DNA of 14,624 nt from Microbacteriaceae bacterium (GTDB lineage: Bacteria; Actinomycetota; Actinomycetes; Actinomycetales; Microbacteriaceae), in assembly GCA_947452355.1 (NCBI GenBank), contig CANGCU010000014.1, positions 1-14,624 of the forward strand, read 5' to 3'. Position numbers and translations under genes: made by a program. Positions 1 through 8,919 of the stretch are shown here, one piece after another. The notes under the pieces are model-generated. The model did no database searches, was not told where the DNA came from, and saw only the letters and a list, made by a program, of their open reading frames with translations. Numbering within the stretch: position 1 is the stretch's first letter; every line of letters begins with the position of its first letter.

Positions 1-2695
1 CACCACGAGCACCGCCACCTTGTGCCGGTGGTTGGTTCCCTCGACGTGGTCGCATGCGCTCTTGAGGTGCAGCCGCACCGCCAGCCGTGTCAAAGCTCAC
101 GCTGTTGCCGTCCTCATTCGGGGCGGAATAGGACAGTCCCTCGACGGGACCGGGCGTGCGAGAGATGCCTGGCGCTTCTACTTGAGCGACGCCACCGGCC
201 GGAACGACCTGCACATCAAGATTGAAGATGAAGCCGACCGATTCTTCGCGAATCATTCCCATCATCGACTGGAACATCGTGAAACCTTCGCGCTGGTATT
301 CAATCAGCGGATCACGCTGCGCCATCGCACGAAGGCCAATACCGTCCTTGAGGTAATCCATCTCATAGAGGTGGTCGCGCCAACGACGGTCGATTACCGA
401 CAACACGACGCGACGCTCGAGTTCGCGAATGGCGCTCTCACCGAGAGACCCTTCGCGAATACCGTATTGAACCATCGCATCAGAAATCAGTTCACGAGTC
501 ACGTCCGCTGCGGACACCTTGGCACCGTACTCAGCGAGAACCTCGTGTACCGAAATCGTGACGGGGAAAATCTGGCGAGCCTCAACCCACAGGTGTTCGA
601 GGTCCCAGTCATCCGAGTTGCGAGAGCTTCCCGTGTTCTGGTTAACCACTTCGGTAATCGAACGCTCGATGAACGACGTGACCTTGTCCTTGATGGACGC
701 ACCCTCCAAAATCTGGCGTCGGTCGCCATAAATTGCTTCGCGCTGACGATTGAGTACGTCGTCGTATTTCAGAACGTTCTTGCGGATTTCCGCGTTGCGA
801 GCCTCTACCTGCGATTGGGCAGATTGAATGGCGCGCGACACGAGCTTCGATTCAATTGCCATGTCGTCGTCACCGGCGCGACCCATGATTGCCGCGGCAG
901 CGCCAGAGTTGAACAACCGCATGAGATCGTCCTGCAACGACAAATAGAAACGGCTCTCGCCAGGGTCGCCCTGTCGGCCGGAACGACCGCGCAATTGGTT
1001 GTCGATTCGGCGTGACTCGTGTCGCTCGGTTCCCAAAACATAAAGTCCACCGACCGCAACCACTGTTTGGGCCTCGACCGACACTTCGGCTTTAATCGTT
1101 GCGAACACCTCGTCCCAACGCTCTTCGAATTCCTCGGGGTTATCGTTCGGGTTGAGTCCCATGCTGTGAAGTCGGGCGACAGCGATAAATTCGGCGTTTC
1201 CACCGAGCATGATGTCCGTGCCTCGACCGGCCATGTTTGTCGCCACGGTTACCGCTCCGAATCGTCCGGCCTCGGCCACAATGGACGCTTCACGGGCGTG
1301 GTTCTTGGCGTTGAGAACTTCGTGCTTGATGCCGCGCTTCGCGAGAAGCTTGGACAGCATCTCGCTCTTCTCGACGGAAACCGTTCCGACAAGCACGGGC
1401 TGACCCTTGGCGTGCCGGGCAGCGATGTCATCAACGACGTGCCGGTATTTTGCTTCCTCGGTTGCAAAAATCAGGTCGGGCTTGTCGAGGCGAATCATCG
1501 GACGGTTCGTCGGGATGGGGACAACTCCAAGCTTGTACGTCGACCCGAATTCCGCGGCTTCCGTTTCCGCGGTTCCTGTCATTCCCGAAAGTTTTTCGTA
1601 CAGACGGAAATAATTCTGCAACGTCACGGTCGCGAGCGTCTGGTTTTCTGCCTTGACCTCGACGCCCTCTTTAGCCTCAATTGCCTGGTGGATTCCCTCG
1701 TTGTAACGGCGGCCGGAAAGAATACGTCCGGTGTGCTCATCAACGATCGACACCTCGCCGTTCATGACGACATAGTCCTTGTCGCGTCGGAACAGTTCTT
1801 TGGCTTTGATCGAGTTGTTGAGGAACGAAATAAGTGGCGTGTTCGCCGATTCATAGAGGTTGTCAATTCCGAGATAATCCTCGACCTTGGTGATTCCCTC
1901 TTCGAGGACACCAACGGTTCGCTTTTTCTCGTCAAATTCGTAATCGACATCGCGCACCAATTTCTCGGCGATCTTTGCGAATTCTCCGAACCAACGGTTC
2001 GCTTCGTCCGATGCCGGGCCCGAGATAATGAGCGGGGTGCGTGCCTCGTCAATGAGGATGGAATCGACCTCGTCAACAATGACGAAATAATGACCGCGCT
2101 GCACCATGTCCGGCCGTTGCCATGCCATGTTGTCGCGCAAGTAATCGAATCCGAATTCGTTGTTCGTACCGTACGTGATGTCGGCGTTGTACTGCTGGCG
2201 CCGTTCCTCGGGCGACTGGTTCGCGAGAATACAACCGACGGTCATTCCGAGCGCGCGGAAGATTCGACCCATCAGTTCCGATTGATAGGACGCAAGGTAG
2301 TCATTGGTCGTGACGATGTGAACACCGCGAGCGGGAATGGCATTGAGGAAGGCGGCCAGGGTCGCGACGAGGGTCTTTCCTTCACCCGTCTTCATTTCGG
2401 CGATATTTCCTAGGTGAAGTGCGGCTCCACCCATGATCTGGACGTCATAGTGGCGGAATCCAAGGGTCCTCTTCGACGCCTCACGAACGGCAGCAAAGGC
2501 TTCCGGCAACAAGTCATCGAGAGATTCGCCCGATGCGTAACGTTCGCGGAACTCAGCGGTTTCTTGCCGTAATTCGTCGTTGGACAACTTAGAAAACGCG
2601 TCTTCCAGTGTGTTGACGACCTCGGCGTAGTGAGTGAGTTTGCGAAGAATCGCACCTTCACCAACGCGCAGGACTTTTTCCAGCAGATTCGCCAC
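1..2695 (-). CDS. secA: Protein translocase subunit SecA (3' end outside window)
   Basis: SecA is the cytosolic ATPase motor that pushes preproteins through SecYEG. About 898 residues are present, in one unbroken frame from the start to the window edge. Visible motifs: Walker A in MKTGEGKT (residues 101-108, K107), Walker B-type DEVD (207-210) followed by SILIDEA, the GRGTD stretch (near 490), [15 protein letters not shown] (near 570), and the helical-wing sequence [16 protein letters not shown] near the C-terminus. The tail then turns Gly/Pro/Ala/Gln-rich; whether a Cys-rich zinc tail follows cannot be seen. The start is a GTG (2693-2695) giving [13 protein letters not shown], with GGAG (2702-2705) six bases upstream. 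It is the last visible gene of the minus-strand run, 108 bp after comF. The position beside lpqB-mtrBA suggests the essential SecA1-type copy. Identification is near certain; the SecA1 label is inference. Confidence 0.97.
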   Translation of the reverse strand, partial: MANLLEKVLRVGEGAILRKLTHYAEVVNTLEDAFSKLSNDELRQETAEFRERYASGESLDDLLPEAFAAVREASKRTLGFRHYDVQIMGGAALHLGNIAEMKTGEGKTLVATLAAFLNAIPARGVHIVTTNDYLASYQSELMGRIFRALGMTVGCILANQSPEERRQQYNADITYGTNNEFGFDYLRDNMAWQRPDMVQRGHYFVIVDEVDSILIDEARTPLIISGPASDEANRWFGEFAKIAEKLVRDVDYEFDEKKRTVGVLEEGITKVEDYLGIDNLYESANTPLISFLNNSIKAKELFRRDKDYVVMNGEVSIVDEHTGRILSGRRYNEGIHQAIEAKEGVEVKAENQTLATVTLQNYFRLYEKLSGMTGTAETEAAEFGSTYKLGVVPIPTNRPMIRLDKPDLIFATEEAKYRHVVDDIAARHAKGQPVLVGTVSVEKSEMLSKLLAKRGIKHEVLNAKNHAREASIVAEAGRFGAVTVATNMAGRGTDIMLGGNAEFIAVARLHSMGLNPNDNPEEFEERWDEVFATIKAEVSVEAQTVVAVGGLYVLGTERHESRRIDNQLRGRSGRQGDPGESRFYLSLQDDLMRLFNSGAAAAIMGRAGDDDMAIESKLVSRAIQSAQSQVEARNAEIRKNVLKYDDVLNRQREAIYGDRRQILEGASIKDKVTSFIERSITEVVNQNTGSSRNSDDWDLEHLWVEARQIFPVTISVHEVLAEYGAKVSAADVTRELISDAMVQYGIREGSLGESAIRELERRVVLSVIDRRWRDHLYEMDYLKDGIGLRAMAQRDPLIEYQREGFTMFQSMMGMIREESVGFIFNLDVQVVPAGGVAQVEAPGISRTPGPVEGLSYSAPNEDGNSVSFDTAGGAAAPQERMRPRRGNQPPAQGGGARG

Positions 2696-2754
2696 TCGTC
2701 ACTCCGTTTCCTGAGTCGATACGACGTTATGAATCCCGTATCGGCGTGATTCCC

Positions 2755-2784
2755 ATTCTACGGCGAAACGATTTGACCCATCAC
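2755..2784 (-). promoter_or_regulatory. Possible secA promoter
   Basis: In the 108-bp comF-secA gap the minus strand carries TAGAAT (2755-2760), one mismatch from the -10 consensus. GTGATG lies 18 bases upstream (2779-2784) as a weak -35. Initiation would give a leader of about 53 nt before the GTG start. The -35 is poor, so this is a candidate only; secA could also be read from upstream genes. Confidence 0.3.
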
Positions 2785-2803
2785 GAACGCTCTCTAGAAG
2801 AAC

Positions 2804-3442
2804 TCACGCCGATTGGTCCCGGCGAACAGAGCGCGTCGCATCAGCGATGGCAATTGCGCCGACCACCCGCAAACCTGCGGCGTGACAGGCATCGGTGGCG
2901 GCATCAATCGAGGCACCCGTCGTCACAACGTCGTCAACGATAACGACTCGAGTACCGACGGGAGGTCGTTGCGGGCTGATGGTCATACGTCGCACGTGAC
3001 GCTCGTCCCGTCGTCGACCGCGCTGGGTGCCCTCATCGACCAGTCGAAGGCAGTCGACAACAGGAAGATCACACATGTTCGCGACAATCGCTCCGAGTCC
3101 ATACCCTCGAGCACGGAATCCTGGCGCGGACGATGGGACGGGGATGGCCGCCGCCGGTGCGAAGCGAAGTCCGATGTGACGCAGTTCTCCGCCCAGTCGT
3201 CGGACAACCGCACGGGCGCCTCGATGCTTTGCGGCGAGCACGAGCGACCTCAGCACGCCACGATATTCACCGAGTGCCGTCGTCGGAATTCCTCGAGAAG
3301 AAGTTCCGTGGACCGGTGAGCCGCCACACCGTGCAAGACACGTACTACACACGATGTCGCCCCATGCCGTGCACCCGACGCACCGCGAATCGAGAAGCTG
3401 TTCCAAGAGGTTCACGGAAGCGATGGTCTCGAACGTCCGCAT
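2804..3442 (-). CDS. comF: ComF family phosphoribosyltransferase-like protein
   Basis: This 212-residue protein has the ComF layout. An N-terminal zinc-ribbon-like cluster (C21, C24, C32, C35) is followed by a type I phosphoribosyltransferase fold whose PRPP-binding loop is VVIVDDVVTTGAS (166-178). In competent bacteria ComF takes part in DNA uptake; in actinobacteria the role is not settled, and it may be a nucleotide-scavenging or DNA-processing factor. The open frame runs upstream to 3553, which would overlap lpqB by 70 bases. The ATG at 3440-3442 fits the family's N-terminus better, although its Shine-Dalgarno (AGGGA, only two bases away) is poorly spaced, so the exact start is uncertain. 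It lies 41 bp downstream of lpqB in the same direction, so co-transcription is likely. Family call is firm, function less so. Confidence 0.88.
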   Translation of the reverse strand: MRTFETIASVNLLEQLLDSRCVGCTAWGDIVCSTCLARCGGSPVHGTSSRGIPTTALGEYRGVLRSLVLAAKHRGARAVVRRLGGELRHIGLRFAPAAAIPVPSSAPGFRARGYGLGAIVANMCDLPVVDCLRLVDEGTQRGRRRDERHVRRMTISPQRPPVGTRVVIVDDVVTTGASIDAATDACHAAGLRVVGAIAIADATRSVRRDQSA

Positions 3443-3483
3443 TTCCCTGAAGGAGTTGACCCAGTCGTGGTGGATAACTTGGT

Positions 3484-5124
3484 CTAGTGCTGGGTTGCGA
3501 GTACGTCCGCCGGAATGCCCGTCGATTGCCAACCCGCACCGCGAGGTGTCCACAATTGCCCGTTTTGAGCGATGACAACCAACCCCGCGACCCCGGTATT
3601 CCCGCCCGAAATGCGAGTCGGATTTTGAGGTTGACCCAAGAGCGTTGCTCGACCGCCTACGGTGACAATTTCGGCGTGCACCACCGAATTATGCACTCCG
3701 AGCAGTGCGACGTGCGTCGCGTCAGACCAGGCGAGATCGATGACGTTGTCAACAATGACCGGTAGTGACCTGAAACCAGAAACACCGTCCGGGCGTCCCG
3801 AGTCATCCATCGAGATTGCGCCGACGTAGATATTGCCGTTCCGTCGATCGTTGACCGCCACGGCTATTCGCGCGTTTTCTCGAGAGACCTCGAGCCCGAC
3901 GATGTGGTCATTTCTCGACCACGGACCGTTGATTGTGATCTGGCGTCCTCCCACCGACAGAGTTATGACGTTTGGCGAGTTGCGACTGACCCACCACACC
4001 GATTTCGAGCCGTCAATTTGCGGCTCAACCAACGACGGCTGACTCGAAATTCGCTCGGTGCGATCACCTACCAAATAGACGCCCAGTCGCGTTCCCACTG
4101 CGGCGGCACCCGTCGCTGAATCATAGGAAATCGATGTCGGGTCAAGGTTGGCGATTCGATCCGAATTCTGCGGCAGACGTTCAATTTTGACTCCCGCGGA
4201 GTACCCAACATCGCCCTTGTACATGATCAGCGGTCGATCATCTACGCGAGGATTCGAATCTAAGCCGGGAATCGCTGAAATAGATAGCGGCACCCGGTTG
4301 ATCGACAGCGCCGTGGATGTGACCTCCGGCAGCGCACCAAGACTCACGCCCATTTCAGACAGCATTTCTTGTTGGTTCGTCATGGACGCCTGCGCGACGT
4401 CATCGGAAACGTCGACGATTGCTCGCCCCGAGACCACCTCGACAGGTGCAACGGCGAGAGTCGATTCCGGCGGGAACGCCGTTGAGGCGTTGGGCAGATA
4501 CCGTGACGGCCCCGCAATCACGGCTCGCGCGACAGACGTGACCGGATCCGCTTGGCGTGCAAACACCCGAACATCGGGGACGAACGCGGTGTGATCGGAG
4601 TTATAGAAATAGACGGTGTATTCGTCGTACGCAGACGCAAACGCAACCTCGGTGACCAACGTCACGTCGGGTACTGAACTCAACCGCCATTCCCCATTCA
4701 CCTTGGTGAAGGTGAAACTCCACGAGGCGGGTTTAACAGAAACACTGGTTTGAAAAACACCGGACTCATCAACTCGAGCAACAACCGATGTCGTGTACGT
4801 AAGGTCGGTGCTTGAATTCGTCTCCACCTTGGCGTACACGCCGCGAACGATTGTCTCTCGCGCCGGATTCCAGGTCAACGCAACCGCGTCCGTGAGGAAA
4901 CTACGGGCAATGCGAAAGTTGTTTTGTGGCGCAGAGCCCGCAGCGATGAATCCATCGAGAATTTCCCGCGGGGTTGCGCCGTCCGCCGGACCCGCAGGCA
5001 GATATTCAACCGCGGTGTTTCCTTCGACAGTGATCGGACCCCCTACGAGAACAGGACCGTCGGAGGGCAGAGACGTACATCCCGCCACGGCGAGCACAAC
5101 GGCAGCCGTCCACAATCTACGCAT
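3484..5124 (-). CDS. lpqB: LpqB lipoprotein (MtrAB accessory protein)
   Basis: LpqB is an exported lipoprotein that interacts with the sensor domain of MtrB and tunes MtrAB signalling in mycobacteria. The N-terminus is MRR, a hydrophobic stretch and the lipobox VAGC, with lipidated Cys at residue 16. A GerMN-like domain spans about residues 170-285 and a beta-propeller-like C-terminal region about 300-546. Two in-frame ATGs exist (5130 and 5124). GGAG at 5134-5137 is nine bases from the second but only three from the first, so 5124 is preferred (546 aa; 548 aa from 5130). The start overlaps the end of mtrB by 8 bases, pointing to translational coupling. The gene order mtrA-mtrB-lpqB is the conserved actinobacterial one. 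Confidence 0.95.
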   Translation of the reverse strand: MRRLWTAAVVLAVAGCTSLPSDGPVLVGGPITVEGNTAVEYLPAGPADGATPREILDGFIAAGSAPQNNFRIARSFLTDAVALTWNPARETIVRGVYAKVETNSSTDLTYTTSVVARVDESGVFQTSVSVKPASWSFTFTKVNGEWRLSSVPDVTLVTEVAFASAYDEYTVYFYNSDHTAFVPDVRVFARQADPVTSVARAVIAGPSRYLPNASTAFPPESTLAVAPVEVVSGRAIVDVSDDVAQASMTNQQEMLSEMGVSLGALPEVTSTALSINRVPLSISAIPGLDSNPRVDDRPLIMYKGDVGYSAGVKIERLPQNSDRIANLDPTSISYDSATGAAAVGTRLGVYLVGDRTERISSQPSLVEPQIDGSKSVWWVSRNSPNVITLSVGGRQITINGPWSRNDHIVGLEVSRENARIAVAVNDRRNGNIYVGAISMDDSGRPDGVSGFRSLPVIVDNVIDLAWSDATHVALLGVHNSVVHAEIVTVGGRATLLGQPQNPTRISGGNTGVAGLVVIAQNGQLWTPRGAGWQSTGIPADVLATQH

Positions 5125-6685
5125 CGGCATTCACTCCAGGAGGAAGCGATAGGGGCGAGACAGGGTCAGTCGCGCCATCCCGTGGAATGGTGAGCCGGAA
5201 ACACGCACCGTTGCCCGGCTCGGCCCACACATCGATAGTGCCACCATGAAGTTTTGCGTACCCCAGTGCAATTGCGAGGCCCAACCCTGTGCCACCGGAC
5301 TGTCGCTGCCGCGACGGATCGGCGCGCCAAAACCGGTCAAAGACGCGTTCGGCCTCGGCGGACGTCATTCCAATGCCATGGTCGACGACAGCGAACGACA
5401 CAGCCGAGGACGTGGAGTCAACCCACACCTCGATGGGCTTGCCCTCGCCGTGATCAATTGCGTTACTGAGGAAATTCTGAAGGATTCTGCGCACCCGGCG
5501 TGTGTCGAGTTCGACCATCGAATGGCCACCCGGCGCATGAAGTGTGATGGCAGAGCCGTGGGACGCAGCCAGGTCCGCAACCTGGTCGATGCACGCTTGC
5601 GCTAGTGTCGTCGGCGCAACTGGTTCAATGTCCAATTCTGCAGCACCCGCGTCGTAACGGGACAATTCAATGAGCTCTGACAGGAGTTCTTCAAACGTCA
5701 CAATTTGACGGTTCAGCAGTTCGGCCGCTCGAGCGGAATCTTTATCAAACGTCTTGCGTTGTTTGAACAACATGCTGCCGGCCAGTTTGATAGTGGTCAG
5801 TGGCGTCCGGAGTTCGTGGGAAACGTCCGACACAAACTGTTGTTGCAACGTCGAGAGCGTGGCCAGTCGATTAATCTGGCCGGAGATGGACTCAGCCATT
5901 CGGTTGAACGACATCGCGAGTTTGGCGGACACGTCGTTTCCCTCAACGCCGATTCGTTCCTCGAGGTGACCGTCGGCAAATCGCTCCGCCGTTGCCGCCG
6001 TTGTCATAATCGGCTTGATCGAACGAGTCGTCACAATCCAGACGATGACACCGGTCGTTACGACGAGGAATAAACCACCCAACGCGAGGGCGCTCTGGAC
6101 GAATGCGAGGTTCGCCTGCACATCGGCAAGGTTATAAACCAAGACGAGGTCGTATCGCCCTGACGTCGGGACGTCGATGTTTGTTCCCGTGACGATTCCG
6201 GGTGATTGCGAATCCATGGACACCGATTGATAGTGAACGTTCGAACGGTCATCGTGAATTGCTGTTCGAAGTGATTCGCTAACGACGGCCATCGGAAATC
6301 CGATAGAGGATGTGCTCGTCATGACCTGATCAGTCACTTGTCCTGGTGCACGCAAGATAGCGAAACCCACAAGTCCTGGTGAGTTCGTTGTCGCCCGAAT
6401 CGTCGTTTGCGCCGTGGAATTGGCCGATTCCACGTCGATAAATCCCTGCGCGTCGATTGCTCCGTCAAACTGCGCTTGGACACTTCCCGAAACGGACTGC
6501 GTTTCCGAGATGATTTCGTTACGTCGTGATTCGAAAAGGTTTCGTTCAATAGTGAAAGACAAAAACCCGCCGATGACGACCACGGCAACGAGGGAAAGCC
6601 CACCAGAAACCATGACCATGCGAAGTCGAAGCGAACCGACCCACGCTTCCCGAGCCTGTCGGACGATTCGGGTGACGAAATTCAT
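5117..6685 (-). CDS. mtrB: Two-component sensor histidine kinase MtrB
   Basis: This 522-residue membrane histidine kinase pairs with MtrA to control cell wall metabolism and division in actinobacteria. Order of parts: a short cytoplasmic N-terminus; TM1 about 22-45; an extracytoplasmic sensor region about 46-195; TM2 about 198-218; HAMP about 219-272; HisKA with phosphoacceptor H290 in SHELRTP; and HATPase_c with N-box QNFLSNAIDHG (403-413), G1 DHGIGM (435-440), F-box DRFWRAD (450-456) and G2 GGTGLGL (464-470). All key residues are present, so it should be active. Its ATG overlaps the mtrA stop as ATGA (4 bases), and its 3' end overlaps lpqB. Length and architecture are normal for the family. 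Confidence 0.96.
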   Translation of the reverse strand: MNFVTRIVRQAREAWVGSLRLRMVMVSGGLSLVAVVVIGGFLSFTIERNLFESRRNEIISETQSVSGSVQAQFDGAIDAQGFIDVESANSTAQTTIRATTNSPGLVGFAILRAPGQVTDQVMTSTSSIGFPMAVVSESLRTAIHDDRSNVHYQSVSMDSQSPGIVTGTNIDVPTSGRYDLVLVYNLADVQANLAFVQSALALGGLFLVVTTGVIVWIVTTRSIKPIMTTAATAERFADGHLEERIGVEGNDVSAKLAMSFNRMAESISGQINRLATLSTLQQQFVSDVSHELRTPLTTIKLAGSMLFKQRKTFDKDSARAAELLNRQIVTFEELLSELIELSRYDAGAAELDIEPVAPTTLAQACIDQVADLAASHGSAITLHAPGGHSMVELDTRRVRRILQNFLSNAIDHGEGKPIEVWVDSTSSAVSFAVVDHGIGMTSAEAERVFDRFWRADPSRQRQSGGTGLGLAIALGYAKLHGGTIDVWAEPGNGACFRLTIPRDGATDPVSPLSLPPGVNADA

Positions 6686-7368
6686 GCGGAACGAGTTTCA
6701 CCCGCGCGGTAACCAACACCGCGCACGGTGAGCACAATCTTCGGGTCGTCTACGTCGCGCTCAATCTTGGAACGCAGTCGCTGGACGTGAACGTTGACAA
6801 GCCTGGTATCGGCTTTGTACTGATAACCCCAGACTTGTTCGAGCAGGGCTTCTCGCGAAAACACCTCGGTTGGACGAGATGCGAGTGTGTGCAAGAGTTC
6901 GAATTCGAGCGGCGTCAGCGAAATCGGCTTTCCGTCGCGCGTGACCGTGTGACCGCGAAGGTCGATTTCGATGTCACCAACGATGAGCGAATTCGATGCG
7001 GTCGGAAGTGGGCGGCGCATGCAGGCGCGAATTCGGGCACTCAGAATCTGTTCATTGAACGGCTTTTCGACGTAATCGTCGGCGCCCGCTTCGAGTCCAT
7101 GGATGATGTCTTGAGGATCGGTGCGTGCGGTCAACATGATGATGGGTGTCCCCGAGAACTCGCGAATGGATCGGCAGACCGAAATTCCGTCGATCCCCGG
7201 CAAATTGAGGTCAAGCAGGACAAGGTGCGGCTGATATTCATCGAACACCACCAGTGCGTCCGATCCATCGACCGCGATTCGCGTGTCGTACCCTTCGGCC
7301 CGAAGGAAGAGTTCGAGCACTTCACCAATACTCGGATCATCATCGACGATCAAAATGCGTGCATGCAT
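6682..7368 (-). CDS. mtrA: Response regulator MtrA (OmpR family)
   Basis: This 228-residue DNA-binding response regulator is the partner of MtrB. The receiver domain (1-115) has the acidic pocket D9/D10/D11, phosphoacceptor D53 in LLDLNLPG, switch T80, and K102 in VEKPF. The OmpR/PhoB winged-helix domain (about 127-225) includes SLTPLEFELLHTLASRP, the recognition region DTRLVNVHVQRLRSKIE, and the final VRGVGYRAG. The ATG at 7366-7368 has a near-ideal Shine-Dalgarno. The gene starts 33 bp after manB on the same strand, so it may be read through from manB, have its own promoter inside the manB 3' region, or both. In mycobacteria and corynebacteria MtrA targets cell wall hydrolase and division genes; that is family knowledge, not visible here. 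Confidence 0.97.
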   Translation of the reverse strand: MHARILIVDDDPSIGEVLELFLRAEGYDTRIAVDGSDALVVFDEYQPHLVLLDLNLPGIDGISVCRSIREFSGTPIIMLTARTDPQDIIHGLEAGADDYVEKPFNEQILSARIRACMRRPLPTASNSLIVGDIEIDLRGHTVTRDGKPISLTPLEFELLHTLASRPTEVFSREALLEQVWGYQYKADTRLVNVHVQRLRSKIERDVDDPKIVLTVRGVGYRAGETRSA

Positions 7369-7372
7369 TGAA

Positions 7373-7384
7373 CCTCCCTCCTTT
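7373..7384 (-). promoter_or_regulatory. Strong ribosome binding site of mtrA
   Basis: On the minus strand the sequence AAAGGAGGGAGG contains AAAGGAGG (7377-7384), an almost full complement to the 16S rRNA tail. Its GGAGG core is eight bases before the mtrA ATG. It fixes the start and predicts efficient translation compared with the weaker sites of mtrB and comF. Confidence 0.85.
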
Positions 7385-7401
7385 CAGGCCTGTTTATGTT
7401 C

Positions 7402-8844
7402 CTAATTCTGTCGAATGATTGCGAGTGCCTCATCACGCAGTGACTCCATCAGCGCGCGTGACCCTCCTTCGACATTGAGCCGCAACAGCGGTTCGGTGTT
7501 GGACGGTCGCACATTGAACCACCAAAACTCACGGACCTCGCCGTCCGTCGGCGGTATCGCCTGCTCGTCGCGCGTGCCACCCGAAACCGTCAGCCCGTCG
7601 AGAGTGTCGAAAGACCCTCGGGCAGCAAAGGCATCGCGCAACCGCTGAAGGGCGGCGGGTACGTCCGACACCGTCGAGTTGATTTCGCCACTTTGCAGGT
7701 ACGGAGAGTACCGAGCCGAAATCGCAGAGAGTGGTCCGCTTTGCGCGCCGAATTCTGCGAGCACATGCATTGCCGCCAACATGCCATTGTCCGCACCCCA
7801 AAAATCGCGGAAGTAATAGTGCGCGGAGTGTTCCCCACCGAAGACGGCACCCGTTTCGCGCATGATGTCTTTGATCAGCGAGTGCCCAACGTTGGTCCGG
7901 ACTGGACGCGCGCCAGCGCCACGAATCACTTCCGGCACAATCACCGAAGTGATGAGGTTGTGCAGAACCGTCGGAGACTGTTCGCCCGCGATGCGAACAC
8001 GTGCAATTTCACGCAGGGCGACGATTGCCGCGACAGCGCTGGGCGAGACAGGGTCACCCGCTTCGTCAACAACAAAGCAACGGTCGGCATCGCCGTCGAA
8101 CGCGAGCCCCATATCCGCCGACTGCTCAACAACAGCTCGTTGCAGATCAACCAGATTCGCGGGCTCGAGCGGGTTCGCTTCGTGGTTGGGGAACGTTCCA
8201 TCGAGTTCGAAATAGAGCGGAATGATTTCGATTGGCAGCGCCGAAAGTCCGGCACCGGTGCCGAGTACCGCGGGAACAGTGAGACCGCCCATCCCGTTTC
8301 CCGCATCGACGACGACCCGCAGAGGGCGAATCGACGTGAGGTCAACGAGTGTGCGCAAATACGCTGCGTATTCCGCCAGCACATCGTGTGTGGTCGATGA
8401 GCCTGGGGAGTCAACGACGGGAATCCCGCTGTCGAGGTACGCAGTTGCGCGATCGCGAATGGCGGCGAGTCCGGTGTCGAGGCTGATTCCTTGTGCGCCG
8501 GCGCGAGAGAACTTGATCCCGTTGTACGCAGCGGGGTTGTGTGATGCCGTAAACATCGCGGCCGGTGCATTCCAAGCGCCGGAGGCGTAATACGATTCGT
8601 CCGTCGAACACAGACCGAGGTTTGTCACGTTCGCGCCCCGGGCCGTTGCCCCGCGAATAAATGCCGCCGCAAATCCGGGCGAGGAATCGCGCATGTCGTG
8701 GCCAACTACGACCGTGTGGCCGGCGGCGCCGACCTCGTCAACAAAACCTGCCGCGAGGGCTTCAACCACGTCATCGGTCAGTTCTGTTCCCACGAGTCCG
8801 CGAACGTCATAGGTCTTGACGAAACGGGTCAAATCGACAGTCAT
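7402..8844 (-). CDS. manB: Phosphomannomutase/phosphoglucomutase
   Basis: This enzyme of the alpha-D-phosphohexomutase superfamily (480 aa) interconverts hexose 6- and 1-phosphates. ManB-type members make mannose-1-phosphate for GDP-mannose and thus for mannosylated lipids and glycans. All four signature loops are visible: catalytic phosphoserine S101 in TASHNP, metal-binding DGDADR (250-255), sugar-specificity loop GGEHSAHYYF (336-345), and phosphate-binding RPSNTEP (446-452). The GEHSAHYYF form is typical of phosphomannomutase/phosphoglucomutase enzymes. The frame is open to 8907, but the ATG at 8844 has GGAAGG (8851-8856) six bases upstream and matches the family N-terminus (TRFVKTYDVRG). 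It is divergent from the plus-strand gene at 8920. The pgm/pmm substrate split cannot be decided from sequence alone. Confidence 0.95.
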   Translation of the reverse strand: MTVDLTRFVKTYDVRGLVGTELTDDVVEALAAGFVDEVGAAGHTVVVGHDMRDSSPGFAAAFIRGATARGANVTNLGLCSTDESYYASGAWNAPAAMFTASHNPAAYNGIKFSRAGAQGISLDTGLAAIRDRATAYLDSGIPVVDSPGSSTTHDVLAEYAAYLRTLVDLTSIRPLRVVVDAGNGMGGLTVPAVLGTGAGLSALPIEIIPLYFELDGTFPNHEANPLEPANLVDLQRAVVEQSADMGLAFDGDADRCFVVDEAGDPVSPSAVAAIVALREIARVRIAGEQSPTVLHNLITSVIVPEVIRGAGARPVRTNVGHSLIKDIMRETGAVFGGEHSAHYYFRDFWGADNGMLAAMHVLAEFGAQSGPLSAISARYSPYLQSGEINSTVSDVPAALQRLRDAFAARGSFDTLDGLTVSGGTRDEQAIPPTDGEVREFWWFNVRPSNTEPLLRLNVEGGSRALMESLRDEALAIIRQN

Positions 8845-8868
8845 GCGGCACCTTCCATCAGTCCGTTC

Positions 8869-8899
8869 ACGATACCGTACGAGGTTCCACCTCTGCCAA
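8869..8899 (-). promoter_or_regulatory. Possible manB promoter
   Basis: The 75-bp divergent gap upstream of manB has TTGGCA (8894-8899) on the minus strand and TATCGT (8869-8874) 19 bases downstream. Spacing is long and the -10 imperfect, so this is a weak call. The spacer contains an inverted repeat (8881-8893). Confidence 0.3.
8881..8893. repeat. Small perfect inverted repeat in divergent gap
   Basis: GAGGT, three bases, ACCTC: a perfect 5-bp inverted repeat placed between manB and the divergent plus-strand gene, inside the spacer of the possible manB promoter. The position would suit an operator, but at this length it may be chance. Confidence 0.4.
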
Positions 8900-8919
8900 G
8901 CGCGCAATAGGCTGAAACC

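Noticed and set aside
20..2413. Long plus-strand open frames (331 and 464 codons) opposite secA
   Set aside because: They lie exactly antisense to an intact SecA frame, have no recognisable domains, and their residue patterns are those expected from the complementary strand of GC-biased codons.
2727..2757. Repeat GAATCCC/GATTCCC in the secA leader
   Set aside because: Imperfect, short arms with a long loop; no convincing hairpin or riboswitch fold.
3443..3553. Longer comF start at 3553
   Set aside because: It would overlap lpqB by 70 bases and add residues unlike any ComF N-terminus; the ATG at 3442 leaves a normal gap.
7369..7401. Possible terminator between manB and mtrA
   Set aside because: Only a 6-bp AGGCCT palindrome is present, with no stem of useful length and no T-run; the gap is mostly the mtrA ribosome binding site.
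8845..8907. Upstream extension of manB to 8907
   Set aside because: The added 21 residues do not resemble the family, cover the divergent promoter region, and the ATG at 8844 has a good Shine-Dalgarno.
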